NCBI GenBank assembly: GCA_009917445.1
Contig: QZEE01000004.1
Span: forward strand, 85,641-149,640
DNA from: a bacterium D16-76
Lineage (GTDB): Bacteria; Bacillota; Clostridia; Oscillospirales; Acutalibacteraceae
Length of the DNA stretch: 64,000 nucleotides
Direction of reading: 5' to 3'
In this document: positions 7,508 to 16,295 of the stretch, piece by piece
How the letters are laid out: every line of letters starts with the position of its first letter
How positions within the stretch are numbered: the first letter of the stretch is position 1
Program-made: the position numbers and the translations under genes
Notes under the pieces: generated by a model
Seen by the model: only the letters and a program-made list of their open reading frames with translations
Told to the model about the DNA's origin: nothing
Database searches by the model: none

Positions 7508-8611
7508 TTAGATATCTTCTACGTGGATTTCCACTTCGTGGCCGCACTCGCAGGAACGGATGATACCGTCGATAATAGCCTGGTTGTAGATGATCTGGCT
7601 GGTGGGGATGGGCGCGGTACCGCCCTCCTTTACCGCGTCTACAAAGGAACGGCACTTGAGGTAGAAGCAGTCGGTCTTATCACCCTTGGGCGAGGGCAGG
7701 GGGATGGGGGTATGGGTGGGGGTGCCAAATTCGTCGTGGAAGAGGGTAACATCGCCGCAGCTGCCGTCCCATGCGCCGCCCCAGAGGGATTCGGGGTTGG
7801 CGGGCTCTACCTTGAGGCCGGCGTCGGTACCTAGGAAAAGGGTATTGCCAGTGGTGTCCATATGCATGGCCCAGGACATGCGGAAGTCCAGGGTGATGCC
7901 CCCTTCCAGGCGGATGAACGCGCCGCAGAAGTCGTCAACAGAGAAGCGGGCGGCGTCTTCGGGCGGGGTGTACTTGGGGTTTTTGCCGAAGAAGTCGTAG
8001 CTGACGGCGGAGACGGTAAGGGGCTTGGGGTACCCCAGGGCGTTCAGGCACATGTCCAGGGAATAGCAGCCGATGTCGGCCAGGGCCCCTACGCCGGCAT
8101 AGCGCTTTTCGATGAAGGTGCGGCCGGGGATGCCCCGGCGGCGGCCGCCGCCGGTCTGCACGTAGTAGACCTGGCCCAGCTTGCCGCTTTGCACCACTTC
8201 TTTTATGCGCTGCATGCGCTCGTCATACCGGGGCTGGAAGCCGATGGTGAGGATTTTGCCGGTGGCTTTTTCTACCCGGCGCAGCTCTTGGGCGTCCTCC
8301 AGGGTGACGGTCATGGGCTTTTCCAGCAGCACGTGGCAGCCGGCTTTCAGGGCGGCTATGGCGCACTCGGCGTGGGTGGAGTTGTAGGTGCAGACGCTGA
8401 CGGCGTCCAGCTCTACCTTTTCCAGCATCTCCTGGGCGCTTTCAAAGGCCTGGGCTTCTGGGAATTCCCAGCGGTCCAGGGCTTCCCGGGCTTTGCCGGG
8501 GATGATGTCGGCGCCTGCTACGATTTCTACGTCTTCCATCTTCTTGTAGGCGCGGACGTGGGAGTTGGAAATGCCGCCGGTGCCAATAATGCCGATCCGG
8601 ATTTTATCCAT
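7508..8611 (-). CDS. Gfo/Idh/MocA family NAD(P)-dependent oxidoreductase
   Basis: A 367-residue protein with an N-terminal Rossmann fold (IGIIGTGGISNSH, residues 5-17), the HVLLEKPMT motif (about 93-101) typical of the family's catalytic Lys, and a C-terminal alpha/beta substrate domain with GCYSLDMCLNALGYP. These enzymes oxidise or reduce sugars, inositols and their derivatives; the exact substrate is not evident. The start at 8611 has GGAGGGC just upstream on the minus strand. The upstream in-frame extension has no ribosome site. It stands alone and is divergent from the amino-acid ABC operon. Confidence 0.92.
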   Translation of the reverse strand: MDKIRIGIIGTGGISNSHVRAYKKMEDVEIVAGADIIPGKAREALDRWEFPEAQAFESAQEMLEKVELDAVSVCTYNSTHAECAIAALKAGCHVLLEKPMTVTLEDAQELRRVEKATGKILTIGFQPRYDERMQRIKEVVQSGKLGQVYYVQTGGGRRRGIPGRTFIEKRYAGVGALADIGCYSLDMCLNALGYPKPLTVSAVSYDFFGKNPKYTPPEDAARFSVDDFCGAFIRLEGGITLDFRMSWAMHMDTTGNTLFLGTDAGLKVEPANPESLWGGAWDGSCGDVTLFHDEFGTPTHTPIPLPSPKGDKTDCFYLKCRSFVDAVKEGGTAPIPTSQIIYNQAIIDGIIRSCECGHEVEIHVEDI

Positions 8612-8777
8612 ATGTAAGCCCTCCTTTTGCGGCCCGGGTATTTTTTGTTTAAAATAGGCCGCAGGCTCTGGGGGTATTATAGCCGGGCGCGGGGGGAAAG
8701 TCAACCTTGTTTTGGGACAAGTTTTGCGGGGGTGGAAGATTCACAATTAAAGTTGGGTTTAAGGGTAAGGAAACCCC

Positions 8778-8806
8778 TTGCACAAACTGGACAAATATGG
8801 TATACT
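8778..8806 (+). promoter_or_regulatory. Promoter of the amino-acid ABC transporter operon
   Basis: TTGCAC (8778-8783) and TATACT (8801-8806) with 17-bp spacing, about 60 bp upstream of the permease start. Confidence 0.7.
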
Positions 8807-8868
8807 TTATCCCGCCCCTAAGGGGGTTAAGTTTTGCCCCGGTGGGGCGCAGGAAGGGGAAACAAGGT

Positions 8869-9588
8869 ATGAGTGAACGGCTGTGGGGGATCTTGACGGA
8901 TTCTTTCACAAAAATTCTGGTGCCGGGCCTGACCATGACCCTGCCCTTGACGGCTATCGCCTTTTTTTTCGCTATGATACTGGCGGTCTTTATGGCGCTG
9001 GTGCAGTTTGCCCATGTGCCGGTGCTTAAGCAGCTGTCCCGGTTCCATATTTGGGTGTTTAGGGGGACGCCCCTGCTTTTGCAGCTGTACGTGGTGTTTT
9101 ACGGGCTGCCGGGCCTGGGGGTGATTATCGACCCCTTTCCGGCGGCGGTGCTGGTGTTCTCTTTGAACGAAGGTGCCTACTGCGCGGAGATTGTGAGGGC
9201 GGCGCTGGAAGCGGTGCCGCCGGGCCAGCTGGAGGCCGGGTACTGCGTGGGCATGTCTTATTTGCAGACCATGCGGCGCATTGTGCTGCCCCAGGCTATG
9301 CGCACGGCGTTCCCGTCTTTGGCAAACTCTTTGATTGCCATGATGAAGGATACGTCTTTGGCGTCTACCATTACGGTGACGGAGATGCTGATGTCTACCC
9401 AGCGCATTATTGCCCGTACTTATGAGCCTTTGGCTCTTTATATGGAGGCCGGGCTGGTTTACCTGCTGTTCTCTACGGTGCTGACCAAGCTGCAGAAGGT
9501 GGGCGAACGGAAGCTGGGCGCGTACACCGCTAAGGATGCGCATGTGATTTACCCGAAAAGGAGGCCTTGGGCAAGATGGTGGAGGTAA
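8869..9588 (+). CDS. Polar amino-acid ABC transporter permease (HisM/GlnP family)
   Basis: A 239-residue membrane protein with about five transmembrane segments and the EAA loop LEAGYCVGMSYLQTMRRIVLPQAMR (about residues 120-145) that contacts the ATPase. The N-terminal half contains the family's FRGTPLLLQLYVVFYGLP motif. ATG 8869 is chosen for the AGGAAGGGG site 10 bases upstream. The last codons overlap the start of the ATPase gene, so translation is coupled. With the next two genes it makes a complete importer for a polar or cyclic amino acid such as glutamine, cystine or histidine. Confidence 0.93.
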   Translation: MSERLWGILTDSFTKILVPGLTMTLPLTAIAFFFAMILAVFMALVQFAHVPVLKQLSRFHIWVFRGTPLLLQLYVVFYGLPGLGVIIDPFPAAVLVFSLNEGAYCAEIVRAALEAVPPGQLEAGYCVGMSYLQTMRRIVLPQAMRTAFPSLANSLIAMMKDTSLASTITVTEMLMSTQRIIARTYEPLALYMEAGLVYLLFSTVLTKLQKVGERKLGAYTAKDAHVIYPKRRPWARWWR

Positions 9589-10313
9589 AGGGGGTCCGTA
9601 AGTCTTTTGGGGGCGCCGAGGTGCTGAAGGGCGTGGACCTGCGTGTGGAGCCGGGGGACGTGGTGGCGGTGCTGGGGCCCAGCGGGTCGGGGAAAACGAC
9701 CCTGCTGCGGTGCATGAATTTTTTGGAGCGGGCCCAGGCCGGGCTGCTGGTGTTTGACGGCAAGGAATATGACCTGCAAAAAGCGGGCAAAAAGGAGATT
9801 GCGGCCATACGGCAGAAGACGGCCTTTGTGTTCCAGAATTACAACCTGTTTTTGAACAAGACGGCTTTGCAGAATGTTACCGAAGGGCTGGTGGTGGCGC
9901 GGAAAGTCCCCAAGGCCCAGGCGGAAGAGGCGGGCCGGAGGGCCTTGGACAAGGTGGGGCTTTCGGACCGGTACGATTATTACCCCAGCCAGCTTTCCGG
10001 GGGGCAGCAGCAGCGGGTGGCCATTGCCCGGGCACTGGCCTTGGGGCCGGAGATCCTTTACTTTGACGAGCCTACCTCGGCCCTGGACCCGGAGCTTACC
10101 GGGGAGGTGCTGGCGGTCATGCGCCAGCTGGCCGAAGAGGGCATGACCATGCTGGTGGTCACCCATGAGATGGGCTTTGCCCGAAACGTCTCGAACCGGG
10201 TGGTGTTTATGGAGGACGGGGCCGTGGTAGAGGAAGCGCCCTCGAAGGAATTTTTTGAGAGGCCCAAGTCCCAGCGCACACGGGATTTTCTGCGGCTGAT
10301 CGCCCAGGAATAG
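9576..10313 (+). CDS. Polar amino-acid ABC transporter ATP-binding protein (GlnQ-like)
   Basis: A 245-residue ATPase with Walker A GPSGSGKTTLLR, signature LSGGQQQRVAIARALAL, Walker B ILYFDEPTSALDPELTGEVL and the H-switch THEMGFARNVS, all in the GlnQ/HisP style. ATG 9576 lies 11 bases after AGGAGG; the in-frame TTG 9567 is too close to it. It overlaps the permease 3' end and drives import together with the flanking permease and substrate-binding protein. Family similarity alone cannot fix the substrate. Confidence 0.94.
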   Translation: MVEVKGVRKSFGGAEVLKGVDLRVEPGDVVAVLGPSGSGKTTLLRCMNFLERAQAGLLVFDGKEYDLQKAGKKEIAAIRQKTAFVFQNYNLFLNKTALQNVTEGLVVARKVPKAQAEEAGRRALDKVGLSDRYDYYPSQLSGGQQQRVAIARALALGPEILYFDEPTSALDPELTGEVLAVMRQLAEEGMTMLVVTHEMGFARNVSNRVVFMEDGAVVEEAPSKEFFERPKSQRTRDFLRLIAQE

Positions 10314-10394
10314 GGGCGGCCGGCTGGCGTTGTGCGGGGATCGGCTGGTTTTGACGTTTTTGCTTTTGATTATTTTGAAGGGAGAAAAAAGATT

Positions 10395-11231
10395 ATGCAT
10401 AAGAGGTTTTTGGCGCTGGTACTGGCACTGTGTTTGACGCTGGCTTTGGCGGCCTGCGGGGGCGGGGACGCCTCTACGGCGTCTTCGGGGGCGGCGGCTT
10501 CTGGGGAAGAGGGTGGCGACCTGCTGGCCCAGATACAGGGCAAGGGCGAGATCACCGTGGCTATGGAGGGCACCTGGGCCCCCTGGACTTTCCACGATGA
10601 GGACGACAACCTGGTGGGCTATGACGTGGAGGTGGCCCAGAAAATCGCGGAAAAGCTGGGGGTGGAGGTGAACTTCATTGAAGGCGAATGGGACGGGCTG
10701 CTGGCGGGTATTGACTCGGGGCGGTATGACATTATGGTAAACGGCGTGAGCGTGGACGAGGAACGCAGGGAGAAGTACGATTTCAGTGCGCCTTACGCGG
10801 CCAACCGCACGGCTGTGATTGTGAAAAGCGATAATGAGGACATCCAGTCTATGGACGATTTGGAGGGCAAGACCACGGCCAATACCATCACCAGCACCTA
10901 CGCCAAGATTGCCGAGGCCCATGGGGCGGAGGTCACCGCGGTGGACGACCTGAACCAGACCTTTGAACTGCTGCTGGCCGGGCGCATTGACGCCACGCTT
11001 AACGACGAGGTGGCCTACTATGACTACATGAAGAGCCACCCGGACGCCCAGATCAAGATTGCGGTGCTCAGCGACGACGCGGTACAGGTGGCTATACCCA
11101 TGCGCAAGGGGGAGGAGACCAAGTCCCTGCGGGAAGCTATTGACAAGGCATTGGGGGAATTGGCCCAGGAGGGCGTTTTGTCAGAGCTTTCGGAGAAATA
11201 TTTCGGGGTGGATATCTCGAAAGTGGAGTAA
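10395..11231 (+). CDS. Amino-acid ABC transporter substrate-binding lipoprotein
   Basis: A 278-residue secreted lipoprotein. It has a signal peptide and lipobox LALAAC (Cys21), a serine/alanine/glycine linker, then a type II periplasmic-binding fold of the GlnH/FliY family. Visible landmarks are VAMEGTWAPWTFHDEDD, LVGYDVEVAQKIAEKLG and YDIMVNGVSVDEERREKYDFSAPYA, i.e. the amino-acid ligand region with Arg and Asp residues for the alpha-amino/carboxyl groups. The start at 10395 has GAAGGGAG upstream. It is the last gene of the importer operon. Confidence 0.94.
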   Translation: MHKRFLALVLALCLTLALAACGGGDASTASSGAAASGEEGGDLLAQIQGKGEITVAMEGTWAPWTFHDEDDNLVGYDVEVAQKIAEKLGVEVNFIEGEWDGLLAGIDSGRYDIMVNGVSVDEERREKYDFSAPYAANRTAVIVKSDNEDIQSMDDLEGKTTANTITSTYAKIAEAHGAEVTAVDDLNQTFELLLAGRIDATLNDEVAYYDYMKSHPDAQIKIAVLSDDAVQVAIPMRKGEETKSLREAIDKALGELAQEGVLSELSEKYFGVDISKVE

Positions 11232-11388
11232 GGGCGTGGGCTGCATTTTGTGGCGGTTTTGGCTGTAAACTGCGGCATATGGCGGTTTTTTTGGCCCCCT
11301 GGCGTGCTGGCTGCGCCGGGGGGCTGGTTTTTGTAAGAGTGTGAGAAAAAAATCACAAAAATTTTACGAGGTTTTTGGAGATTGGCTC

Positions 11389-11417
11389 TTGTATTCTTGT
11401 GGAAAATGCATTAAAAT
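11389..11417 (+). promoter_or_regulatory. Promoter of gap
   Basis: TTGTAT (11389-11394) and TAAAAT (11412-11417) with 17-bp spacing, then a leader ending in a near-perfect AGGAGGT ribosome site (11447-11453). Confidence 0.65.
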
Positions 11418-11460
11418 AGTGGTATACAAAACCCTATACCAATTTCAGGAGGTTTTACCA

Positions 11461-12474
11461 ATGTCTGTTAAAGTTGCTATCAATGGTTTTGGCCGTATCG
11501 GCCGCCTGGCTTTCCGCCAGATGTTCGGCGCCGAAGGGTATGAGGTCGTGGCTATCAACGACCTGACCAGCCCCAAGATGCTGGCCCATCTGCTGAAGTA
11601 CGACTCTGCCCAGGGCCGCTATGCCCTGTGCGACAAGGTCGAGGCTGGCGAGGACTCCATTACGGTGGACGGCAAGACCATCAAGATCTATGCCGAGAAG
11701 GACGCTAAGGACCTGCCCTGGGGCGAGATCGGTGTAGACGTTGTGCTGGAGTGCACCGGCTTCTACTGCTCTTTGGCTAAGAGCCAGGCCCACATTGATG
11801 CCGGCGCCAAGAAGGTCGTTATCTCCGCCCCCGCTGGCAGCGACCTGAAGACCATTGTTTACTCGGTTAACGAGAAGACCTTGACCGCTGAGGACAAGAT
11901 CATCTCCGCCGCTTCCTGCACCACCAACTGCCTGGCCCCCATGGCCGACACCCTGAACAAGTATGCCCCCATCCAGAGCGGCATTATGACCACTGTGCAC
12001 GCCTTTACCGGCGACCAGATGGTCCTGGACGGCCCCCATCGCAAGGGCGACCTGCGCCGCGCCCGCGCTGCTGCTGTGAACATCGTCCCCAACAGCACCG
12101 GTGCCGCTAAGGCTATCGGCCTGGTTATCCCCGAGCTGAACGGCAAGCTGATCGGCTCTGCCCAGCGTGTACCCGTACCCACCGGCTCTACCACCCTGCT
12201 GGTTGCCGTTGTGAAGGGCGAGAACGTGACGGTTGACGGCATCAACGCCGCCATGAAGGCCGCTTCTTCCGATTCCTTCGGCTACACCGAAGAGCCCCTG
12301 GTTTCTTCCGATATCATCGGCATCACCTATGGCTCTTTGTTCGACGCTACCCAGACCATGGTTACCGAGATCGGCGACGGGCTGTATCAGGTACAGGTCG
12401 TGTCCTGGTATGACAACGAGAACAGCTACACCAGCCAGATGGTGCGCACCATTAAGTACTTTGCTTCTATCTAA
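11461..12474 (+). CDS. gap: Type I glyceraldehyde-3-phosphate dehydrogenase
   Basis: A 337-residue glycolytic enzyme that oxidises glyceraldehyde 3-phosphate to 1,3-bisphosphoglycerate with NAD. It has the NAD-binding INGFGRIGR at the N terminus, the active-site SCTTNCLAP (about residues 155-163) with the catalytic Cys, the [23 protein letters not shown] phosphate-binding region, and the C-terminal [16 protein letters not shown]. The upstream in-frame extension lacks a ribosome site. Codon choice is richer in GTT, GCT and GGT than in neighbours, as expected for a highly expressed gene. No pgk or tpi lies beside it. Confidence 0.97.
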   Translation: MSVKVAINGFGRIGRLAFRQMFGAEGYEVVAINDLTSPKMLAHLLKYDSAQGRYALCDKVEAGEDSITVDGKTIKIYAEKDAKDLPWGEIGVDVVLECTGFYCSLAKSQAHIDAGAKKVVISAPAGSDLKTIVYSVNEKTLTAEDKIISAASCTTNCLAPMADTLNKYAPIQSGIMTTVHAFTGDQMVLDGPHRKGDLRRARAAAVNIVPNSTGAAKAIGLVIPELNGKLIGSAQRVPVPTGSTTLLVAVVKGENVTVDGINAAMKAASSDSFGYTEEPLVSSDIIGITYGSLFDATQTMVTEIGDGLYQVQVVSWYDNENSYTSQMVRTIKYFASI

Positions 12475-12512
12475 GCTGGGCTTATCAGGCGCAGCCTTTA
12501 AAATGGAATGAG

Positions 12513-12551
12513 AAAGGGCCCCATGGACAAGCTCTGTGGGGCCTTTTTATT
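12513..12551 (+). terminator. Terminator after gap
   Basis: AAGGGCCCCAT and GTGGGGCCTTTTTA form a stem with a T-run (12514-12548). Confidence 0.8.
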
Positions 12552-12582
12552 TTTTGGCGGATGAAACGGGACAGGAGGGCAC

Positions 12583-13188
12583 ATGGATAAGAAAACGGAA
12601 GCGTCCAGGGCGGCCTATAATAAGATCGCGGCGGGATATGAGGGGTCTAGGGAAGGGCGGTATACCCGGTTCCATATTCGGGAACTGGCGGATACGATCC
12701 TTTTGCGGGAAGGGGACGTTGTGCTGGATGTGGCCTGTGGAAATGGGGCTTTGCTAAGGGAATTGGCGGGCAGGGCGGACATACAGGGCAACGGGGTTGA
12801 TATTGCGGAAAATATGGTCCAGGAGGCAAAGAGGCGCTGCCCCCATATGAAGTTTGAGGCCATGCCCTGCTGCCCGCTTGCATGGGGGGAGGAAAGCGTA
12901 GATGTGATAACCGTATGCTGCGCGTTCCACCATTTTGCCGACCCGTGGGGATTTGTGCGGGAATGCAAGAGGGTATTGAGAAAGGGCGGGGCGGCGTATG
13001 TGGCGGACCCTAATTTTGGTGCGGCGGTTAGGTTTTTAGCCAATAGGCTGTGTTTCCCTTTTTCTAAAAGCGGGGATGTGAAGGTATATAGCCAAAAGGA
13101 ATTGAAGGCGTTTTTTGAGCAGGCTGGCTTTAGGAAAGTGGAGGCTTATAGGAAAGGCAGGGGGGTGTTTTTGAAAGCGGAAAAATAG
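12583..13188 (+). CDS. Class I SAM-dependent methyltransferase
   Basis: A 201-residue methyltransferase of the UbiE/Methyltransf_11 type. It has SAM motif I VLDVACGNGALL (about residues 47-58), an acidic residue after the second strand (GNGVDIAENM), motif DVITVCCAFHHFADP and a late lysine/glycine-rich KRVLRKGGAAYVADP strand. The acceptor is unknown. AGGAGGGCAC precedes the ATG. Codon use is more AT-tolerant (AGG, ATA) than gap upstream. It lies alone between gap and the convergent MGMT gene. Confidence 0.9.
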   Translation: MDKKTEASRAAYNKIAAGYEGSREGRYTRFHIRELADTILLREGDVVLDVACGNGALLRELAGRADIQGNGVDIAENMVQEAKRRCPHMKFEAMPCCPLAWGEESVDVITVCCAFHHFADPWGFVRECKRVLRKGGAAYVADPNFGAAVRFLANRLCFPFSKSGDVKVYSQKELKAFFEQAGFRKVEAYRKGRGVFLKAEK

Positions 13189-13274
13189 GGGGAAGCTCTG
13201 GCGGGGCGGGAAAAGGAACTGCTGGCGGAATTGGGCAATAGGAAAGGGAGGGGCGCGGGCCTCTCCCTTTGTGG

Positions 13275-13583
13275 TTATTCTTCGCCCAGCCAGAGGTGGC
13301 GTTTTAGGTCGGCGCGGCCGTCGGGCAGGAAGGTGATGCCTTCGGCTTCCAGCATTTGGCGCTGGATGGCTTGGCCGCCAAAGGCCTGGCCGCAGCAGAG
13401 GGAGCCGTCCCGGTAGACCACCCGGTGGCAGGGCAGGCCCGGGGGCGCGTGGAGCATGGCGGCCCCTACGATGCGGGAAGCCCGGGGGCTGCCGGCCATA
13501 AGGGCGATCTGCCCGTAGGTGCACAGCCGGCCCGGGGGGATGCGGCTCACGATTTCATAGACGCGCTGGTTGAAATCCGACAT
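13275..13583 (-). CDS. MGMT family DNA alkyltransferase-like protein
   Basis: A 102-residue protein holding only the C-terminal domain of O6-methylguanine-DNA methyltransferase. It has the helix-turn-helix IPPGRLCTYGQIALMAGSPRASRIVGAAM and the active-site loop LPCHRVV, so the alkyl-accepting Cys is present (alkyltransferase-like proteins have Trp there). Length matches short MGMT-domain proteins that repair or flag O6-alkylguanine. The start at 13583 follows GTGAGGTTTTTT on the minus strand. It sits 8 bases after the stop of the upstream membrane-protease-like gene, so the two share a transcript. Confidence 0.88.
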   Translation of the reverse strand: MSDFNQRVYEIVSRIPPGRLCTYGQIALMAGSPRASRIVGAAMLHAPPGLPCHRVVYRDGSLCCGQAFGGQAIQRQMLEAEGITFLPDGRADLKRHLWLGEE

Positions 13584-13591
13584 AAAAAACC

Positions 13592-14182
13592 TCACATATA
13601 CCAGTAGAAGCCGGTGTTGGTGGTTTGCAGGGTGGCGCCTTTGGGGACCTGGCGGCGGACACAGGAGGCGTTCATGTAGTCGGGCATGGGGGAGAGCAGG
13701 CCCATGACGGCCATAGACCAGCACAGGCCCATAACATGCCCCCAGCTGCCGGGGGACAGCAGGAAGACCAGCAGGGGGATTAGGCCCAGCACGGCGGGCA
13801 GGAGGCTCATGACCATAAAGCGGCGCCAGGAGATGGGGGTGTGGCACACGGCGAAAGCCGCCATCTTTTTGGGGATGAGCCCGATGTACACGGTGGCGCC
13901 TTTGGGATAGCACAGGCCGTGGAGGTACTCGTGGACAGGGATGAGCAGCAGGCCCAGGAGGATGCCTACAAAAAGCATATCTACCTGCATGGGGAAACGG
14001 CCCAGGCGGTAGGCTTTGAGGAACAGGGCCAGGAAGCAGGCCGCCAGGGGGATAAGGCCGTAGGGGAGGCTGGCGGCAGAAAAGGGGTCTGGGCAGCGCA
14101 GGGGCTTGGCGCCATAGGGGAGGGGCTGCTCGGGAAAGGCGGCGTCTATGTCTTTTAGGCCTGCCCATTTAATGGTTGGCAT
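13592..14182 (-). CDS. DUF3267-like membrane protein with HEYLHG metalloprotease-like motif
   Basis: A 196-residue protein with about four hydrophobic segments. A membrane-embedded PVHEYLHGLCYPKG motif (HExxH, about residues 82-95) is typical of DUF3267 putative zinc metalloproteases of Firmicutes. A second conserved aspartate block appears as SPMPDYMNA (about 163-171). Such proteins may act inside the membrane, but activity is unproven. The start at 14182 has AAAGAGGTG upstream on the minus strand. It is the first gene of a two-gene unit with the MGMT protein. Confidence 0.75.
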   Translation of the reverse strand: MPTIKWAGLKDIDAAFPEQPLPYGAKPLRCPDPFSAASLPYGLIPLAACFLALFLKAYRLGRFPMQVDMLFVGILLGLLLIPVHEYLHGLCYPKGATVYIGLIPKKMAAFAVCHTPISWRRFMVMSLLPAVLGLIPLLVFLLSPGSWGHVMGLCWSMAVMGLLSPMPDYMNASCVRRQVPKGATLQTTNTGFYWYM

Positions 14183-14234
14183 AAGATATACACCTCTTTT
14201 GGGAAAAATACAGGGGGTTGTTTGTGCCTCCGGC

Positions 14235-14284
14235 GGTTTAGGGGCGTTGCCCCTAAAGACCCCACCACCTTTGAAAAGGTGGAC
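14235..14284. repeat. Palindromic intergenic modules
   Basis: TTTAGGGGC-gtt-GCCCCTAAA (14237-14257) and CCACCTTT-ga-AAAAGGTGG (14265-14282) lie in tandem between divergent genes. The second resembles the CCACCCTTTT/AAAAGGGTGG hairpin near 22267-22290. Confidence 0.55.
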
Positions 14285-14347
14285 GAAACTTTTGCTTGAC
14301 ACACTTTTTAACTCTCCCGGTTGGACATTTCCTTGAGGGGGCCGGGG

Positions 14348-14376
14348 TTGACAAGGGGGGTGGGGGAAGGTATACT
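14348..14376 (+). promoter_or_regulatory. Promoter of the PPOX-family gene
   Basis: Consensus TTGACA (14348-14353) and TATACT (14371-14376), 17-bp spacing. Confidence 0.75.
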
Positions 14377-14471
14377 AGGCTATAAGTCGGGCTTGTTTTG
14401 CCCTTGACGGGGGCTTTGCAGGATGGCACGTATGCAAAAATAGGCGAATCAGCAGAAAGGCAGGGACGGAT

Positions 14472-14942
14472 ATGAGAAGGAAGGACCGGGAGGTTACGGA
14501 CAAGGGGGAGATCTTGTCGATTTTGCAGAAATGCCGGGTGTGCCGCCTGGGGATGGCCGACGGGCCGCGGCCTTATGTGGTGCCGCTTTCTTTTGGCGTG
14601 GAAGAGGAAGGGGATGGGTTTACCCTGTACATGCACAGCGCCAAGGAAGGGCGCAAGCTGGCTATTATGGAAAGGCGGCCCGCGGTGTGCGTGGAGGTGG
14701 ACTGCGAGTACGTCCCTATTGAGGCCGGGGACAACCCCTGCGCCTATGGCTGCAACTTTGCCAGTGTAATCGGCGAGGGCAAGGCGGAAATTTTGGAAAG
14801 CCAGGAAGAAAAGGCCCACGGCCTTGCCGTGCTTATGCGGCACCAGACCGGCAGGGATTTTGCCTTTACCCCGGCCCAGACGGAAAGCGTGGCGGTGATA
14901 CGGGTGCGTTTGCAGACGGTGACCGCCAAACGACGGGGATAG
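14472..14942 (+). CDS. Pyridoxamine 5'-phosphate oxidase-like (NimA-type) flavoprotein
   Basis: A 156-residue split-barrel flavin-binding protein of the NimA/PPOX-like group. The N-terminal RKDREVTDKGEILSILQKCRVCRLGMADG, PYVVPLSFGVE, FTLYMHSAKEGRKL and VCVEVDCEYVP blocks are the usual landmarks. The related NimA proteins reduce nitroimidazoles, but most clostridial homologues have no assigned substrate; general FMN-dependent reductase activity is a guess. AGAAAGGCAGGGACG precedes the ATG. It is a single-gene unit with its own promoter. Confidence 0.87.
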   Translation: MRRKDREVTDKGEILSILQKCRVCRLGMADGPRPYVVPLSFGVEEEGDGFTLYMHSAKEGRKLAIMERRPAVCVEVDCEYVPIEAGDNPCAYGCNFASVIGEGKAEILESQEEKAHGLAVLMRHQTGRDFAFTPAQTESVAVIRVRLQTVTAKRRG

Positions 14943-15054
14943 GCTTGCGGATATACTATATATATTATAGCACGGACAGTGGGGCTCTGCAATCGGTAGA
15001 GGGGGGATTTCTCAACAAAAAGGTTACAAAATGGAAGCAAAAGCGTTATTTCCC

Positions 15055-15083
15055 TTGAAAATTCCAAAGGGGTCTGTTATAAT
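15055..15083 (+). promoter_or_regulatory. Promoter of the sugar ABC transporter operon
   Basis: TTGAAA (15055-15060) and a perfect TATAAT (15078-15083) with 17-bp spacing. The transcript begins with a perfect small hairpin CAGCTGG-gttaca-CCAGCTG (15099-15118). Confidence 0.8.
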
Positions 15084-15162
15084 ACCCTACGTTAGAGGCA
15101 GCTGGGTTACACCAGCTGTTACACTATGTATTACTTGTTTCAGATTTTAGGAGGAAACAACC

Positions 15163-16200
15163 ATGAAAAAAGTATTAGCACTGGTATTGGCCATGGCCCT
15201 GCTGTGCACCTGCTTTGCCGCCTGCGGCGACAGCAGCTCCAGCACCCCGGCCAGCAGCAGCACCCCGGCCAGCAGTGCCGCCTCTAAGGCGGATGACGCT
15301 TCTACGGCCGACGAGCCTGTGAGCACAGCTTCCGGCGAGAAGATGAAGATCGGTATTTTGGCCCCTGCTGTTACCCATGGCTGGGTGGCTGGCGTGGCTT
15401 ACTACGCCGAGGCCCGCTGCAAGGAGCTCAGCGATACCGTTGAGTACAAGCTGCTGACCAGCAGCAACGCCGAGGAAATGACCAACCAGATCGACGAGCT
15501 GAAGACCTGGGGCGTGCAGGCGGTTGTGGCGTTCCCCCAGTGGGAAGGCATGGAAGACCCCATTAAGGGCCTGATTGACGATGGCATCCCGGTTGTGAAC
15601 TTCGACATCGTCATCGATGTGGAAGGCGTGTACCACGTGGCCGGCGACAACGAGGACATGGGCACCCAGAGCGCCCAGTATATTGTGGACAAGGTCGGCA
15701 CCACCGGCAAGGTCGTTGTGCTGGAAGTCCCCTCCTCTGGTTCGGTTTCAGAGCTGCGCAAGAAGGGCTTTGAAGAGAAGATGAAGGAGATTGCCCCGGA
15801 TATGGAGCTGCTCACCTACTCTACCCAGTTTACCCGTGAGGCCGGCTTGAAGGACTTCGCGGACATCCTGCAGGCAAACCCCCAGATCGACGCGGTGTTC
15901 TCTATGGACGATGAGACCTCTATTGGCGTTCTGCAGGCCATTTCAGAGGCTACCGACCGCACCGACATTAAGGTCGTTACCGGCGGCGGCGGGTGCCAGG
16001 AGTACTTTAACATGATGCCCGAGAACGAGGAGATCTGGATCCAGTCTGCCCTGTACAGCCCCAACATGGTTATGGACGCCGTGGATATGGCTGTGTCCCT
16101 GCTGAAAGGTGAGGCTGTGGACAAGGAAAAGATTATCCCCACCACCGTTGTTGACCGCGACAACTGCTCGGAGTTCCTGGACGAGACCTCTCCCTACTAA
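15163..16200 (+). CDS. Sugar ABC transporter substrate-binding lipoprotein (ribose/galactose type)
   Basis: A 345-residue lipoprotein. It has signal peptide and lipobox CFAAC (Cys21), a serine/alanine/threonine-rich linker (residues 22-55), then a periplasmic-binding-protein type 1 fold with KIGILAPAVTHGWVAGVAYYAE, a DNEDMGTQSAQYIVDK block and DAVFSMDDETSIGVLQAI. This fold is shared by RbsB, MglB and autoinducer-2 receptors; the sugar is not evident. AGGAGGAAACAACC precedes the ATG. It leads an operon with an RbsA-type ATPase and RbsC-type permease. Confidence 0.93.
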   Translation: MKKVLALVLAMALLCTCFAACGDSSSSTPASSSTPASSAASKADDASTADEPVSTASGEKMKIGILAPAVTHGWVAGVAYYAEARCKELSDTVEYKLLTSSNAEEMTNQIDELKTWGVQAVVAFPQWEGMEDPIKGLIDDGIPVVNFDIVIDVEGVYHVAGDNEDMGTQSAQYIVDKVGTTGKVVVLEVPSSGSVSELRKKGFEEKMKEIAPDMELLTYSTQFTREAGLKDFADILQANPQIDAVFSMDDETSIGVLQAISEATDRTDIKVVTGGGGCQEYFNMMPENEEIWIQSALYSPNMVMDAVDMAVSLLKGEAVDKEKIIPTTVVDRDNCSEFLDETSPY

Positions 16201-16238
16201 TTTTTAGCGGCGGATAGGACGAGAATATTTGGTAATGG

Positions 16239-16271
16239 GAAGGCTATGGCGTACTCGTCATAGCCTTTTTC
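16239..16271 (+). terminator. Intercistronic hairpin between binding protein and ATPase genes
   Basis: AAGGCTATG (16240-16248) pairs with CATAGCCTT (16259-16267), followed by TTT. Its place inside the operon suggests partial termination or 3'-end protection that raises the amount of binding protein over the membrane parts. Confidence 0.7.
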
Positions 16272-16295
16272 CAAAATGAAGCGGAGGATAGGACC

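Noticed and set aside
7862..8617. Plus-strand frame opposite the Gfo/Idh/MocA oxidoreductase
   Set aside because: Rich in G, A and H repeats with no motifs; the minus-strand oxidoreductase has a clear Rossmann fold and catalytic motif.
9549..11039. 496-codon minus-strand frame across the amino-acid transporter operon
   Set aside because: Shadow frame; all three plus-strand genes are well-defined ABC parts with correct signals.
13275..13583. Alkyltransferase-like (ATL) protein lacking activity
   Set aside because: The active-site motif is PCHRV, with the Cys present, so it belongs to catalytically competent MGMT-domain proteins.
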